A stretch of 10,348 nt of DNA, from positions 1 to 10,348 of the forward strand of contig JAHEFC010000119.1 in NCBI GenBank assembly GCA_024640385.1, written 5' to 3'. The position numbers were made by a program, and so were the translations under genes. This document shows, piece after piece, positions 1-7,349 of the stretch (the stretch's first letter is position 1; each line of letters opens with the position of its first letter). Origin of the DNA: Sphingobacteriales bacterium. Its GTDB lineage: Bacteria > Bacteroidota > Bacteroidia > Chitinophagales > Chitinophagaceae. Below the pieces are notes generated by a model. The model was not told where the DNA came from. It saw nothing but the letters and a program-made list of their open reading frames with translations, and did no database searches.

Positions 1-2640
1 CCCTACCGTTTAACAGGAGCTAACAATGAGATGTTCTTCATTGTACTGGCAAATACTGAAAGGGTATGGATAGACGGGGAATTGATGCAAAGGGGGGAAG
101 ACCAGGATTATGTGATCAACTACAATACCGCAGAAGTGACTTTTACCCCCAGGAGAATGATCACAAAAGATAAACGGATCCAGATCGAATTTGAGTATGC
201 AGACAGAAACTACCTCAATGCACAACTCTATGTGAGGGATGAAGTTGCTTTGAGTAAGAAATTCAAGGTCAGCGTGGGCGCCTATCATAATAACGACTCA
301 AAGAATTCCTCCATTAACCAAACGCTGGATACCAACCAGAAGCAGTTCCTGGCAGATCTTGGCGACAGTACCCAATACGCATACTACCCTTCGGCAGTGC
401 GCGACACTTTTGCGACCGGGAAGATCCTGTATAAGAAAATAGATACAGTATATAACAGCACCCGTGACTCCATATTCATTTACAGTACTGATCCGGGTGC
501 AGAGTTGTATGCAGTAAGTTTCACAGACGTAGGGCAGGGAAGAGGCGATTACCAGCTTGATCTTGCTGCCAATACCAACGGAAAATTATACAAATGGGTG
601 TCTCCTGATGCATCAGGGAATAAAACAGGAAATTATGTACCTGCTACATTGTTGATCGCACCCAGGAAGCAGCAGTTGATCTCAGTGGGTGGCGAATACC
701 AGGATGGCAAGTTCTCGGCAAAAACCGAGCTTGCCATGAGTAATTTTGACGTCAATACATTTTCATCAAAAGACAAGGAGAACGATCAGGGTTTCGCAGC
801 AAGACTGATCCTGAATAATACCAAAAGTCTGGGAGGCTCAAAAAATGTTGAGCTGCTTACCGATCTCTATGGTGAACATACTGATGAAACATTCAAACCC
901 ATTGAACGATTGCGAAACGTGGAATTCAACCGTGACTGGGGATTGCCTTTTGATGCCACACCCGCCGACGAGAATTTATTCAACATTGGTGTTGGATTAA
1001 GAAACAAGAACAATCATTCTGTTAAGTATAATTTTTCCGGTTTCATCAGGAGTAACAACTATACGGCTTTCAGGAATAACATTGTTCATACCGGTGATTT
1101 CGGTGGGTTGAAGTTCAACAACCAGTTCAACTATACCAGTATCGATCTCGAAACCCAAAGGGGTTATTATCTGAGGCCGGGTATCGATGTTTCAAAACGA
1201 TTGAAAAAACTCAGGAATTATCTTGTAGGTGTAAATTATTCACTTGAACATAATGAGCTTGCCTATAAGCAATATGATTCATTGAATCTTCAGAGTTTTT
1301 CGTTTGATACCTGGAAGGTTTATCTGCAATCAGCGGAAGCGCCAAATAAATGGGGGATGAGCTTTTTTACCAGGGCAGATCAATTGCCTTCCGGAAACAG
1401 TCTTGTTAAAACAGACAAGAGTATGAATTACAATATTTATACCGAGCTGATGAAGAGCGAGCAACACCAGTTCAGGCTGAATGCCACCTACCGTAACCTA
1501 AAGGTGTATGAATCAAAACTCACCACGCAGCAACCCGATGAAACCATTCTGGGCAGAGCAGAGTATCTGGCCAATGTCTGGAAAGGCGGCTTAACCGGAA
1601 ATGTTTTGTATGAATTGGGTACCGGGCAGGAGCCGCGCAGGGATTTTGCTTACCTGGAAGTACCGGCAGGCCAGGGGGAATACACCTGGATCGATTATAA
1701 CAATGACGGCATTCAGCAGATGAATGAATTTGAAGTGGCCCGTTTCCAGGACCAGGCCAAATTCATTCGGGTTTTCACCCCCACGCTGGAATTTCAAAAA
1801 GCCAATTACCTGCAGTTCAACTACAGTCTTACTTTCAGTCCCAGGTCGGCCATTAACCTTTCAAAGGCCAGGGGATTTAATAAATTGCTCACCAGGGTCT
1901 ACCTGCAGAGCGCATTGCAGATCAGCAGGAAGACGATCTCTGATGGGCTGGCGGAATTCAATCCGTACAGTGAACCATTTTCAGACAGTTCCCTGCTCAC
2001 GCTTGACCAATTGTACAGCAATACATTTTCGTATAACCGTTACAGTAGTATCTGGGGGATGGATGTAAATAATATCCGCACGTCAAACCGGGCATTTCTT
2101 TCATACGGGTATGAAACCAGAAAACTGAATGACTGGAATACAAAGACCCGTTTCAACATTGGCAAAAAATATACGCTGGATATGATCGCAAGAACGGTGA
2201 TCAACAAGCTGATCACGCCTGAATTGAATAACAGGAACTTCAATATCCGGGGTTATTCGGTGGAGCCCAGGTTCACATATACAAAAGGCACCAAATTCAG
2301 GGTATGGCTGAGTTATAAATGGGACAACAGGAACAATGAAGCCGGAGAGGAATCGACAAGCAATTCCGTCAACACTGAAATGAAATACAATGTGGTGTCC
2401 AATACGGCCCTGACTGCAAAATTCACTTTCAACCAGATCGCGTATAATTCACCAACCAATACAACTGTGGCCTATATCATGCTGGATGGACTCATGCCCG
2501 GTCAGAACTATCTCTGGACCATAGACCTGACCAAACGGCTTACCAGTTTCCTTGAATTGAATCTGCAATATGAAGGGCGGAAAGCGGGTAATTCCGGGAT
2601 AGTAAATACTGGAAGAGCAGCCATACGCGCACTCTTTTAG
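1..2640 (+). CDS. Large outer-membrane beta-barrel-like protein, 5' end missing
   Basis: The frame is open from the first base, so the gene starts before the window. The first in-frame ATG (base 31) lies inside a conserved-looking stretch (PYRLTGANNE, then RVWIDGELMQRGEDQDYVIN) and is unlikely to be the true start. 879 residues are visible. The protein is rich in alternating polar/aromatic strands, Asn, Tyr and Phe, has long runs resembling barrel hairpins, and ends in Phe (IRALF), as outer-membrane barrel proteins recognised by the BAM machinery usually do. An EF-hand-like loop (DYNNDGIQQMNE, bases 1693-1728) interrupts the strands. I recall similar uncharacterised proteins in Chitinophagaceae, but cannot name a family or substrate. 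It carries no visible TonB-dependent receptor signature, though the missing N-terminus could hold a plug and signal peptide. Beta-barrel is an inference from composition; the reading frame is very secure. Confidence 0.8.
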   Translation, partial: PYRLTGANNEMFFIVLANTERVWIDGELMQRGEDQDYVINYNTAEVTFTPRRMITKDKRIQIEFEYADRNYLNAQLYVRDEVALSKKFKVSVGAYHNNDSKNSSINQTLDTNQKQFLADLGDSTQYAYYPSAVRDTFATGKILYKKIDTVYNSTRDSIFIYSTDPGAELYAVSFTDVGQGRGDYQLDLAANTNGKLYKWVSPDASGNKTGNYVPATLLIAPRKQQLISVGGEYQDGKFSAKTELAMSNFDVNTFSSKDKENDQGFAARLILNNTKSLGGSKNVELLTDLYGEHTDETFKPIERLRNVEFNRDWGLPFDATPADENLFNIGVGLRNKNNHSVKYNFSGFIRSNNYTAFRNNIVHTGDFGGLKFNNQFNYTSIDLETQRGYYLRPGIDVSKRLKKLRNYLVGVNYSLEHNELAYKQYDSLNLQSFSFDTWKVYLQSAEAPNKWGMSFFTRADQLPSGNSLVKTDKSMNYNIYTELMKSEQHQFRLNATYRNLKVYESKLTTQQPDETILGRAEYLANVWKGGLTGNVLYELGTGQEPRRDFAYLEVPAGQGEYTWIDYNNDGIQQMNEFEVARFQDQAKFIRVFTPTLEFQKANYLQFNYSLTFSPRSAINLSKARGFNKLLTRVYLQSALQISRKTISDGLAEFNPYSEPFSDSSLLTLDQLYSNTFSYNRYSSIWGMDVNNIRTSNRAFLSYGYETRKLNDWNTKTRFNIGKKYTLDMIARTVINKLITPELNNRNFNIRGYSVEPRFTYTKGTKFRVWLSYKWDNRNNEAGEESTSNSVNTEMKYNVVSNTALTAKFTFNQIAYNSPTNTTVAYIMLDGLMPGQNYLWTIDLTKRLTSFLELNLQYEGRKAGNSGIVNTGRAAIRALF

Positions 2641-2644
2641 TAAA

Positions 2645-2739
2645 GGAAGAGACGCAGAGGGGGACGCAGAGACGCAGAGGGAGACACAGGGACAAGAGGA
2701 TCCTCTGCGTCTCCGTGTCCCCCTCCGCGTCTTTGTTCC
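2645..2739. repeat. Imperfect inverted repeat made of GACGCAGAG-type units
   Basis: Starting five bases after the stop of the upstream gene, the sequence holds exact GACGCAGAG units at 2651-2659, 2663-2671 and 2671-2679, with degenerate copies at 2683-2690 and 2691-2698. The other arm (2702-2733) carries the same motif inverted. Bases 2649-2680 and the reverse complement of 2702-2733 agree at 28 of 32 positions by hand alignment, and all four differences are A/G. GGAA (2645-2648) can pair with TTCC (2736-2739) beyond a small bulge. The intervening 21 bases include half of the perfect 12-bp palindrome AGAGGATCCTCT (2695-2706). A transcript could fold into a long hairpin. It resembles short intergenic repeats that recur in many bacterial genomes (REP/MITE-like), but copy number cannot be judged from this window. 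Open frames through it give low-complexity Arg- or Cys/Ser-rich translations and are not genes. Confidence 0.85.
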
Positions 2740-2743
2740 CAAC

Positions 2744-2777
2744 AAAAAAGCCGGGCAAATAAGCCCGGCAATTTTTT
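2744..2777. terminator. Bidirectional Rho-independent terminator between convergent genes
   Basis: A perfect 7-bp stem, GCCGGGC (2750-2756) and GCCCGGC (2763-2769), encloses a six-base loop. Six A's (2744-2749) precede it and six T's (2772-2777) follow it after AA. On the minus strand the T-tract abuts the stem directly, so it best serves the coiled-coil gene whose stop is at 2803-2805. It can also stop transcripts arriving from the left-hand gene. Confidence 0.9.
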
Positions 2778-2802
2778 ATCATAGGAATGTCTTATTGAGA
2801 TA

Positions 2803-3783
2803 TTAGCTGAACAAGCCACCTTTTTTCAGGGTAACTGTGTTTTCGCCGATCTTGAATCCGTTGTGATAAACTTCAACTTTATAGTTTCCAGGTTGATATT
2901 TATCGGTTTGCTTAAGATCAAAACTCACCGCCTTAACAGCGCCTTGTTCGTAATCTACAGATACTTTGTTTGTGAATTGTTTTTCACCGTCTTTACGTGT
3001 TGTGAAAGTTCCGGAGTTAAGCCCCTGCTCAGAAACCAGTTTACCTGCTGGGTCTGTAACCAGGATATAAAGATCTTTAACTCCGCTTGGAGCGATCAGG
3101 TTCTCGTCCAGTTGGAAAGAGATCCTGAATTTATCAGCTCTTTTTGCAGTGGAGGTTGTTTTCTCTTTGCCACCGCTTTTTTCATTGATCGCTGTGATCT
3201 TGAAATTGGAGGCATGGAGCGTTGAACCGATATCAACCTTTTCTTCCGCAGCCTGCTTTGCAGAGGTGGTGGTAGAGAGATTTTGTTCGAGTTCGGCTTT
3301 CTGCGTAGTGAGGGTATTCTTCTCAGTGGTCAGCTGCTGGTTCTCGCCCTGCAGTCTTTCGATCTCGGCTACATAACCGTCGATCTTACCATTGAGTTCC
3401 TTGATCAGGCTTTTTGCTTCAGCCAGGTCAGCAGCGGTAGCATTCTGCTTGTTGACCAGGGTTTTGATGCGTGATTTGGTCTGCTCAAGTTCTTTATCCC
3501 TTGTTTTTACAAGGCTGTCCAGTTTACTGTTGGCACCAGTCATTGCATCAAGACGTAAAAGAGCATCTTCGTACTCTTTTTGCACCTGATTCTTGGAAGA
3601 ATCAAGCATGGTATACTGTACGTCTTTTTGCTGAATTACTTCTTTTGTCTTGCTCTTATCATAGATGATATAACCCCATGTACCCAGCAGGGCTGCAATC
3701 AGAACACCATAAATCAAACCCCTGTTGTCTTTTTTAGGAGCTGGAGTCTGAGGTGAAGCAGATGGATAATTAGTAGCACTCAT
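2803..3783 (-). CDS. Single-pass membrane protein with coiled coil and beta-rich C-terminal domain
   Basis: This 326-residue protein has a short Pro/Ser-rich N-terminus with basic residues (APKKDNR, 15-21). One hydrophobic segment follows (about 22-41, GLIYGVLIAALLGTWGYIIY). A long charged heptad-like region (about 48-182), rich in Lys, Glu, Gln and Leu and poor in Pro and Gly, is probably coiled coil. The tail (about 186-326) looks like a beta-sandwich: FKITAINEKS, ADKFRISFQLDEN, KDLYILVTDPAGK and YKVEVYHNGFKIGEN read as strands. There is no cleavable signal, so I infer an N-in anchor with coil and tail in the periplasm. I recall proteins with the same anchor-coil-tail plan in other Bacteroidota, without a secure function. 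The start is the only Met before the anchor; no clear Shine-Dalgarno sequence precedes it. The gene appears to stand alone, with its own strong terminator and a divergent neighbour (holA). Confidence 0.85.
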   Translation of the reverse strand: MSATNYPSASPQTPAPKKDNRGLIYGVLIAALLGTWGYIIYDKSKTKEVIQQKDVQYTMLDSSKNQVQKEYEDALLRLDAMTGANSKLDSLVKTRDKELEQTKSRIKTLVNKQNATAADLAEAKSLIKELNGKIDGYVAEIERLQGENQQLTTEKNTLTTQKAELEQNLSTTTSAKQAAEEKVDIGSTLHASNFKITAINEKSGGKEKTTSTAKRADKFRISFQLDENLIAPSGVKDLYILVTDPAGKLVSEQGLNSGTFTTRKDGEKQFTNKVSVDYEQGAVKAVSFDLKQTDKYQPGNYKVEVYHNGFKIGENTVTLKKGGLFS

Positions 3784-4064
3784 AATTGAATTTTTATTTG
3801 AATTGAAATTTTTAAGCTTCTGTGAATAAATTAATTTTCAAGGGGTAAATTTTCTATCGTATCACACTATTTTCCAGCTTTCCAGCGGGGATTTCCCGCT
3901 TAAAAATGCACTTCACACGGTTATTTTCCAAAATCATGCCAGAAAATCGTAACTGATGAATATCATCGGTTTATTAAAGGTATTTTGTTTTGTTCAGAAT
4001 CCTACCATCAATCTATTTTGCGGGTACAAATCAAGGCTGAGGGTTAACTTCGCTTTATATTATT
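3784..4064. promoter_or_regulatory. Divergent intergenic region, coiled-coil gene and holA
   Basis: These 281 AT-rich bases must hold the promoters of both flanking genes. I found no exact TAnnTTTG element on either strand; the nearest forms on the plus strand (TATTTTG, near 3980 and 4015) are one base short. Visible structure is slight: a tandem TTTCCAGC (3871-3878, 3879-3886) and a 6-bp inverted repeat AGCGGG/CCCGCT (3884-3889, 3895-3900). No tRNA, riboswitch or small ORF was recognised. Confidence 0.4.
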
Positions 4065-5072
4065 ATGAGCACGAGTACGGATAAAATTCTGCAGGAATGG
4101 AAAAAAAAGCAATTCAAACCAATTTATTGGCTGGAAGGTGAGGAAGGATATTTTATAGATATCCTAATGGACCATGCCGAGCATCATATCCTGAACGAAC
4201 AGGAGGCTTCGTTTAACCTCACTGTGTTTTATGGAAGGGATGCAGTGTGGTCAGAAGTGATCAATGCATGCAGGAGATATCCCATGTTTGCAGAGAAACA
4301 GGTTGTTCTTTTGAAGGAAGCCCAGCAGATGAGGGATATTGAAAAGCTCGAGCCGTATATAGAACAACCGCTCGACTCAACCATATTCGTGGTGGGCTAT
4401 AAGGAAAAGAAGATGGATGGAAGAAGCAGGATGGGTAAGATGCTGCCTAAGAAGACTGAACACCTGGTCACCAAAAAAATCCCCGACTACCAGCTGCCCG
4501 AGTGGACTTCCCAGTTGATCCACAATAAAGGGTATGTTATCAGTCCGCCTGCTTTAGCCATGCTGGTTGATCATATCGGGAACGATCTGAGCAGGCTTTC
4601 GAACGAAGTAGACAAACTTACAGTGAACCTGGGCAGCCGGCGGGAGATCAGGGACGAGGATATAGAACAATTCATAGGTGTCAGCCGCGAGTTCAATGTA
4701 TTTGAATTGCAGAGCGCCCTGGCCAAGAAAGAGATGTCCAAGGCCATCAGGATAGTGGAGTATTTTGAGCACAATCCCAAAGCCGCACCCATCCAGATGA
4801 TCCTGCCGGCATTGCATTCTTTTTTCAGCAAAACCTATATGCTGTTCAGTTATCCTATGGATGATGAAAAAGCGGCCGCGGCCGCAATCGGCGTTCAGCC
4901 TTTTTTTATACGTGAGAATCTAGCGGCCGCGAGGAACTATTCCTTACAGGGAATCGAACAGGTGTTGATGCTGCTACACGATTATAATCTGCGCAGTATA
5001 GGCATCAACGATGCCGGCACTTCAGATGCTTCGTTGCTAAAAGAACTGGTGGTAAAAATGATGGAGAACTGA
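4065..5072 (+). CDS. holA: DNA polymerase III subunit delta
   Basis: HolA is the delta subunit of the clamp loader: it opens the beta sliding clamp and works in the cytoplasm with delta' and tau/gamma at the replication fork. The 335 residues match the family's usual length. The N-terminal part carries the typical opening KPIYWLEGEEGYFID (18-32, the degenerate Walker-A-like region of delta) and then RRYPMFAEKQVVLLKEAQ, the strand/helix with which the family normally continues. The middle has the delta-type stretch GNDLSRLSNEVDKL, followed by GVSREFNVFELQSAL at the start of the C-terminal collar domain. The ATG at 4065 gives a full-length N-terminus; no purine-rich ribosome-binding site precedes it, as is common in Bacteroidota. 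An Ala run near the C-terminus (AAAAA, bases 4872-4885) is encoded by repeated GCGGCC and is not abnormal. The gene is convergent with ribF, with 26 bases between stops. Confidence 0.93.
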   Translation: MSTSTDKILQEWKKKQFKPIYWLEGEEGYFIDILMDHAEHHILNEQEASFNLTVFYGRDAVWSEVINACRRYPMFAEKQVVLLKEAQQMRDIEKLEPYIEQPLDSTIFVVGYKEKKMDGRSRMGKMLPKKTEHLVTKKIPDYQLPEWTSQLIHNKGYVISPPALAMLVDHIGNDLSRLSNEVDKLTVNLGSRREIRDEDIEQFIGVSREFNVFELQSALAKKEMSKAIRIVEYFEHNPKAAPIQMILPALHSFFSKTYMLFSYPMDDEKAAAAAIGVQPFFIRENLAAARNYSLQGIEQVLMLLHDYNLRSIGINDAGTSDASLLKELVVKMMEN

Positions 5073-5074
5073 GC

Positions 5075-5090
5075 GCAGGTTGCCACCTGC
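5075..5090. terminator. Hairpin between the convergent holA and ribF stops
   Basis: GCAGGT (5075-5080) and ACCTGC (5085-5090) form a perfect 6-bp stem with a TGCC loop, starting two bases after the holA stop and ending eight bases from the ribF stop. It fills most of the 26-base gap. No T-tract follows on either strand, so it is at best a weak or non-classical bidirectional terminator or a transcript-end stabiliser. Confidence 0.4.
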
Positions 5091-5098
5091 AGCCTGCT

Positions 5099-6037
5099 TC
5101 AAAGGTCTGTGAGTAACCGGATCACTTCTTCATTGTCCATATTCAGCTGGGATTTCAGCTCATCCAGGGAGGCGAATTTCTTTTCTTTCCTGACGTAATT
5201 GTGAAGTTTAAGGTGCACTTCCATGCCATAGATCTCTTCAGAGAAATTCAGGATATGAACTTCCACTGATCTTCGGGTACCGCCCACAGTTGGCCTGTAT
5301 CCGATGTTCATCATCCCCCTGTACAGGTTATCTTTTTCCCCGATAGAAAGTGTGACGGCATATACGCCATCAGCTGGTACCAGTTTTTCGGGATCATCGA
5401 TCCTGATATTCGCCGTAGGATAGCCTATGGTTCTTCCCCTTTTGTCTCCCTCTACAACAGTTCCTGTGAGGGGGTAGGGATAGCCAAGGAACTGATTTGC
5501 CTCTGCCAGTTTGCCTTCCCGCAGATCGTTCCTGATCCGCGTTGAACTTATTGTTACTGTATTGAGGATATGCTCCGGGATCTCCCAGACTTCAAATCCG
5601 TTTGCCGGCCCCATGGCTTCCAGCAGCTCATAATCCCCTTTACGACCCTGGCCAAACCGGTGATCATACCCGATGATCAGTACGGAAGGGCGGAATTTTT
5701 TCACCAAAAATTCAGTAACGTATTGTTCCGCTGTAAGGATGGAGAATTCAGCCGTAAATGGGACAATCACCAGGTGGTCTATGCCATGGGAATCGAGCAG
5801 CCTGATCTTTTCTTCCATGGTATTCAGCAGGGAAATGCCCTCAGTTTTACCTGGTACTACTTTCCGGGGATGAGGATGAAAGGTGACTATAATAGTCTCC
5901 CCGCCGTTTCCAAGCGCTTCTGACTTCAATTGCCTGATGATCTGCTGGTGGCCCAGGTGCACACCGTCAAATGTGCCAATGGTGACCACGGCTTTCCGGA
6001 AAGCAGGCAGATGATCTGTATTTTTGTGAACTAGCAT
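5099..6037 (-). CDS. ribF: Bifunctional riboflavin kinase / FMN adenylyltransferase (FAD synthetase)
   Basis: RibF phosphorylates riboflavin to FMN with ATP, then adenylylates FMN to FAD, in the cytoplasm. The 312 residues are the usual length for the bifunctional enzyme. The N-terminal nucleotidyltransferase domain shows GTFDGVHLGHQ (21-31, with the HxGH ATP-binding motif), FHPHPRK (53-59), GYDHRFGQGRKGD (123-135) and ISSTRIR (163-169). The C-terminal flavokinase domain shows GRTIGYPTAN (201-210, the PTAN motif), GVYAV, NIGYRPTVGG and VEVHILNF, which carries the catalytic Glu region. All key motifs look intact. The start ATG (6035-6037) leaves about 17 residues before the first strand, as expected. 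A -7-like element lies just upstream (6048-6055), implying a very short leader, and no FMN riboswitch fits in the 95-base gap to purM. Confidence 0.96.
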   Translation of the reverse strand: MLVHKNTDHLPAFRKAVVTIGTFDGVHLGHQQIIRQLKSEALGNGGETIIVTFHPHPRKVVPGKTEGISLLNTMEEKIRLLDSHGIDHLVIVPFTAEFSILTAEQYVTEFLVKKFRPSVLIIGYDHRFGQGRKGDYELLEAMGPANGFEVWEIPEHILNTVTISSTRIRNDLREGKLAEANQFLGYPYPLTGTVVEGDKRGRTIGYPTANIRIDDPEKLVPADGVYAVTLSIGEKDNLYRGMMNIGYRPTVGGTRRSVEVHILNFSEEIYGMEVHLKLHNYVRKEKKFASLDELKSQLNMDNEEVIRLLTDL

Positions 6038-6047
6038 ACAAGGGTAG

Positions 6048-6055
6048 CAAAACTA
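6048..6055 (-). promoter_or_regulatory. Probable -7 element of the ribF promoter
   Basis: On the minus strand this reads TAGTTTTG, an exact match to the Bacteroidota -7 consensus TAnnTTTG. It lies 10 bases upstream of the ribF ATG, so the transcript would have only a few leader bases. No clear TTG was found at the usual -33 distance, so the call rests on the -7 match and position. Confidence 0.5.
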
Positions 6056-6105
6056 GGTAAAAACAGCTGTTCATAAATTCGTCATGCAGTTGTTACTGGT
6101 TTAAG

Positions 6106-6113
6106 TAGTTTTG
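6106..6113 (+). promoter_or_regulatory. Probable -7 element of the purM promoter
   Basis: TAGTTTTG matches the Bacteroidota -7 consensus TAnnTTTG exactly and ends 19 bases before the purM ATG at 6133. Transcription would begin around 6118-6121, leaving a leader of roughly 12-15 bases. A TTG occurs at 6090-6092 but is nearer than the usual -33 position, so that half is unconvincing. Confidence 0.5.
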
Positions 6114-6132
6114 CGCCTTTCAAACCGCTTTG

Positions 6133-7314
6133 ATGAGTCTATACCAGAAAAGAGGCGTTTCAGCGCAGAAAGAGGAAGTACATGCCGCAACCAGCGGCCT
6201 TGACCAGGGGCTTTATGAGCATTCATTTTGCAAGATCTACCCTGATTACCTGGGAAACGATGACAGCATGGTATCTGTAATGCATGCCGACGGTGCCGGT
6301 ACCAAATCCATCCTGGCCTACCTGTATTGGAAAGAAACAGGAGACATTTCAGTGTGGAAAGGCATAGCGCAGGATGCCATTGTGATGAACCTTGACGATC
6401 TGCTCTGCGTAGGTATATATGATAACCTCGTATTCAATTCAACTATTGACCGCAATAAACACCTGATCCCCGGCGAGGTGTTGGCTGAGATCATCAACGG
6501 CTCGCAGCAATTGTTCAACATACTGGCTGAAGCCGGCGTTCACATTCACTACCTGGGTGGGGAAACCGCCGACGTAGGGGATGTAGTAAGAACGATCGCC
6601 GTTAACGGGACCCTCACGGCAAGGTGGCCGAAGGATAAACTCATTACCAATAAAAAGATCACCGCCGGAGATGTGATCGTAGGCCTTGCAGGATTCGGTA
6701 AAACTGTTTACGAATCTGAATATAACAGCGGTATCGCCAGCAATGGCCTTACCAGTGCCCGGCACGATATGCTGAAGCATGATTATGCGGGAGAGTATCC
6801 TGAATCGTTCGATCCGAATACCAGCAGGGATGTGGTATATGTGGGACCATATCGGTTATCCGACAAGGTTAGTGTGCATTACCGCAACGAGACCATTGAG
6901 ATGCCGGTTGGGAAATTGCTGCTGAGTCCTACCCGAACCTTCGCCCCCGTGATCAGGGAGATCCTGGCAACCCAGTTCAACGATGTGCATGGCATGGTGC
7001 ATTGCAGTGGCGGAGGGCAGACGAAATGCCTGAAATACCTTCCTGAAGGTGTGGCTGTGATCAAGGATAACCTTTTTGATATACCGGAGATCTTCAGAAT
7101 GATCAGGAATGCCGGCGGGGCAGACCTTTATGAAATGTACCAGGTGTTCAATATGGGGTGCAGGCTGGAGATCTATACCACGGCTGAAGCGGCAAAATCA
7201 ATGATTGAAAAAGCCCATGCATACGGAATAGATGCACAAGTGATCGGAAGGGTAGTGGCATCAGAGAAAAAATATCTTGAATTGCACAGTCCCGAGGGCA
7301 CAATCAAATATTAG
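6133..7314 (+). CDS. purM: Phosphoribosylformylglycinamidine cyclo-ligase (AIR synthase)
   Basis: PurM uses ATP to close formylglycinamidine ribonucleotide to aminoimidazole ribonucleotide in de novo purine synthesis, acting as a cytoplasmic dimer. Family motifs appear in order: DGAGTK (53-58), AQDAIVMNLDDLLCVG (79-94), GGETADVGD (142-150), GIASNGLTSAR (200-210), LLLSPTRTFAPVI (262 onward), the HCSGGG glycine turn, PEIFRMI and EMYQVFNMG near the end. The 393 residues exceed the roughly 345 of the E. coli enzyme; extra residues between GIASNG and LLLSPT (around 230-260) account for part of this. I chose ATG 6133; a TTG directly upstream is in frame but needless. It is transcribed away from ribF and followed 35 bases later by ftsE in the same direction, so the two could be co-transcribed. 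No other pur gene is present. Confidence 0.93.
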   Translation: MSLYQKRGVSAQKEEVHAATSGLDQGLYEHSFCKIYPDYLGNDDSMVSVMHADGAGTKSILAYLYWKETGDISVWKGIAQDAIVMNLDDLLCVGIYDNLVFNSTIDRNKHLIPGEVLAEIINGSQQLFNILAEAGVHIHYLGGETADVGDVVRTIAVNGTLTARWPKDKLITNKKITAGDVIVGLAGFGKTVYESEYNSGIASNGLTSARHDMLKHDYAGEYPESFDPNTSRDVVYVGPYRLSDKVSVHYRNETIEMPVGKLLLSPTRTFAPVIREILATQFNDVHGMVHCSGGGQTKCLKYLPEGVAVIKDNLFDIPEIFRMIRNAGGADLYEMYQVFNMGCRLEIYTTAEAAKSMIEKAHAYGIDAQVIGRVVASEKKYLELHSPEGTIKY

Positions 7315-7337
7315 CGAACTTTCAACAGTTATTCTCA

Positions 7338-7345
7338 TAAATTTG
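7338..7345 (+). promoter_or_regulatory. Possible -7 element directly before ftsE
   Basis: TAAATTTG fits TAnnTTTG and ends four bases before the ftsE ATG (7350). If used, transcription would start at or next to the start codon and the mRNA would be leaderless. The region is AT-rich, no -33 TTG is placed correctly, and ftsE could equally be read from the purM promoter. Confidence 0.3.
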
Positions 7346-7349
7346 AATC

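Noticed and set aside
10..288. Minus-strand open frame opposite the first gene
   Set aside because: It is the shadow of a clearly coding frame with recognisable protein sequence; its own translation resembles no family I know.
2651..2679. Tandem GACGCAGAG units considered as a CRISPR remnant
   Set aside because: Units are 8-12 bases apart or overlapping, with no spacers of even length, no 25-35 base repeats and no cas gene.
2449..2819. Three overlapping minus-strand open frames across the repeat (Arg-rich or Cys/Ser/Pro-rich translations)
   Set aside because: They owe their openness to the GACGCAGAG repeat units, overlap the end of the large gene and the terminator, and have low-complexity translations typical of spurious calls.
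2863..3668. Several plus-strand open frames opposite the coiled-coil gene
   Set aside because: They are antisense to a well-supported gene and give Phe/Cys/Ser-rich translations without domain features.
3884..3900. AGCGGG/CCCGCT hairpin as a terminator or operator
   Set aside because: It has only six pairs, lies well away from both genes, has no adjacent T-tract on the plus strand, and no second copy is seen.
4872..4930. Clustered GCGGCCGC sequences
   Set aside because: They encode Ala runs within holA in frame; they are codon repeats in an amphipathic helix, not a cloning scar or regulatory site.
6130..6132. TTG as the purM start
   Set aside because: The ATG immediately after it is the better start and gives the full family N-terminus.
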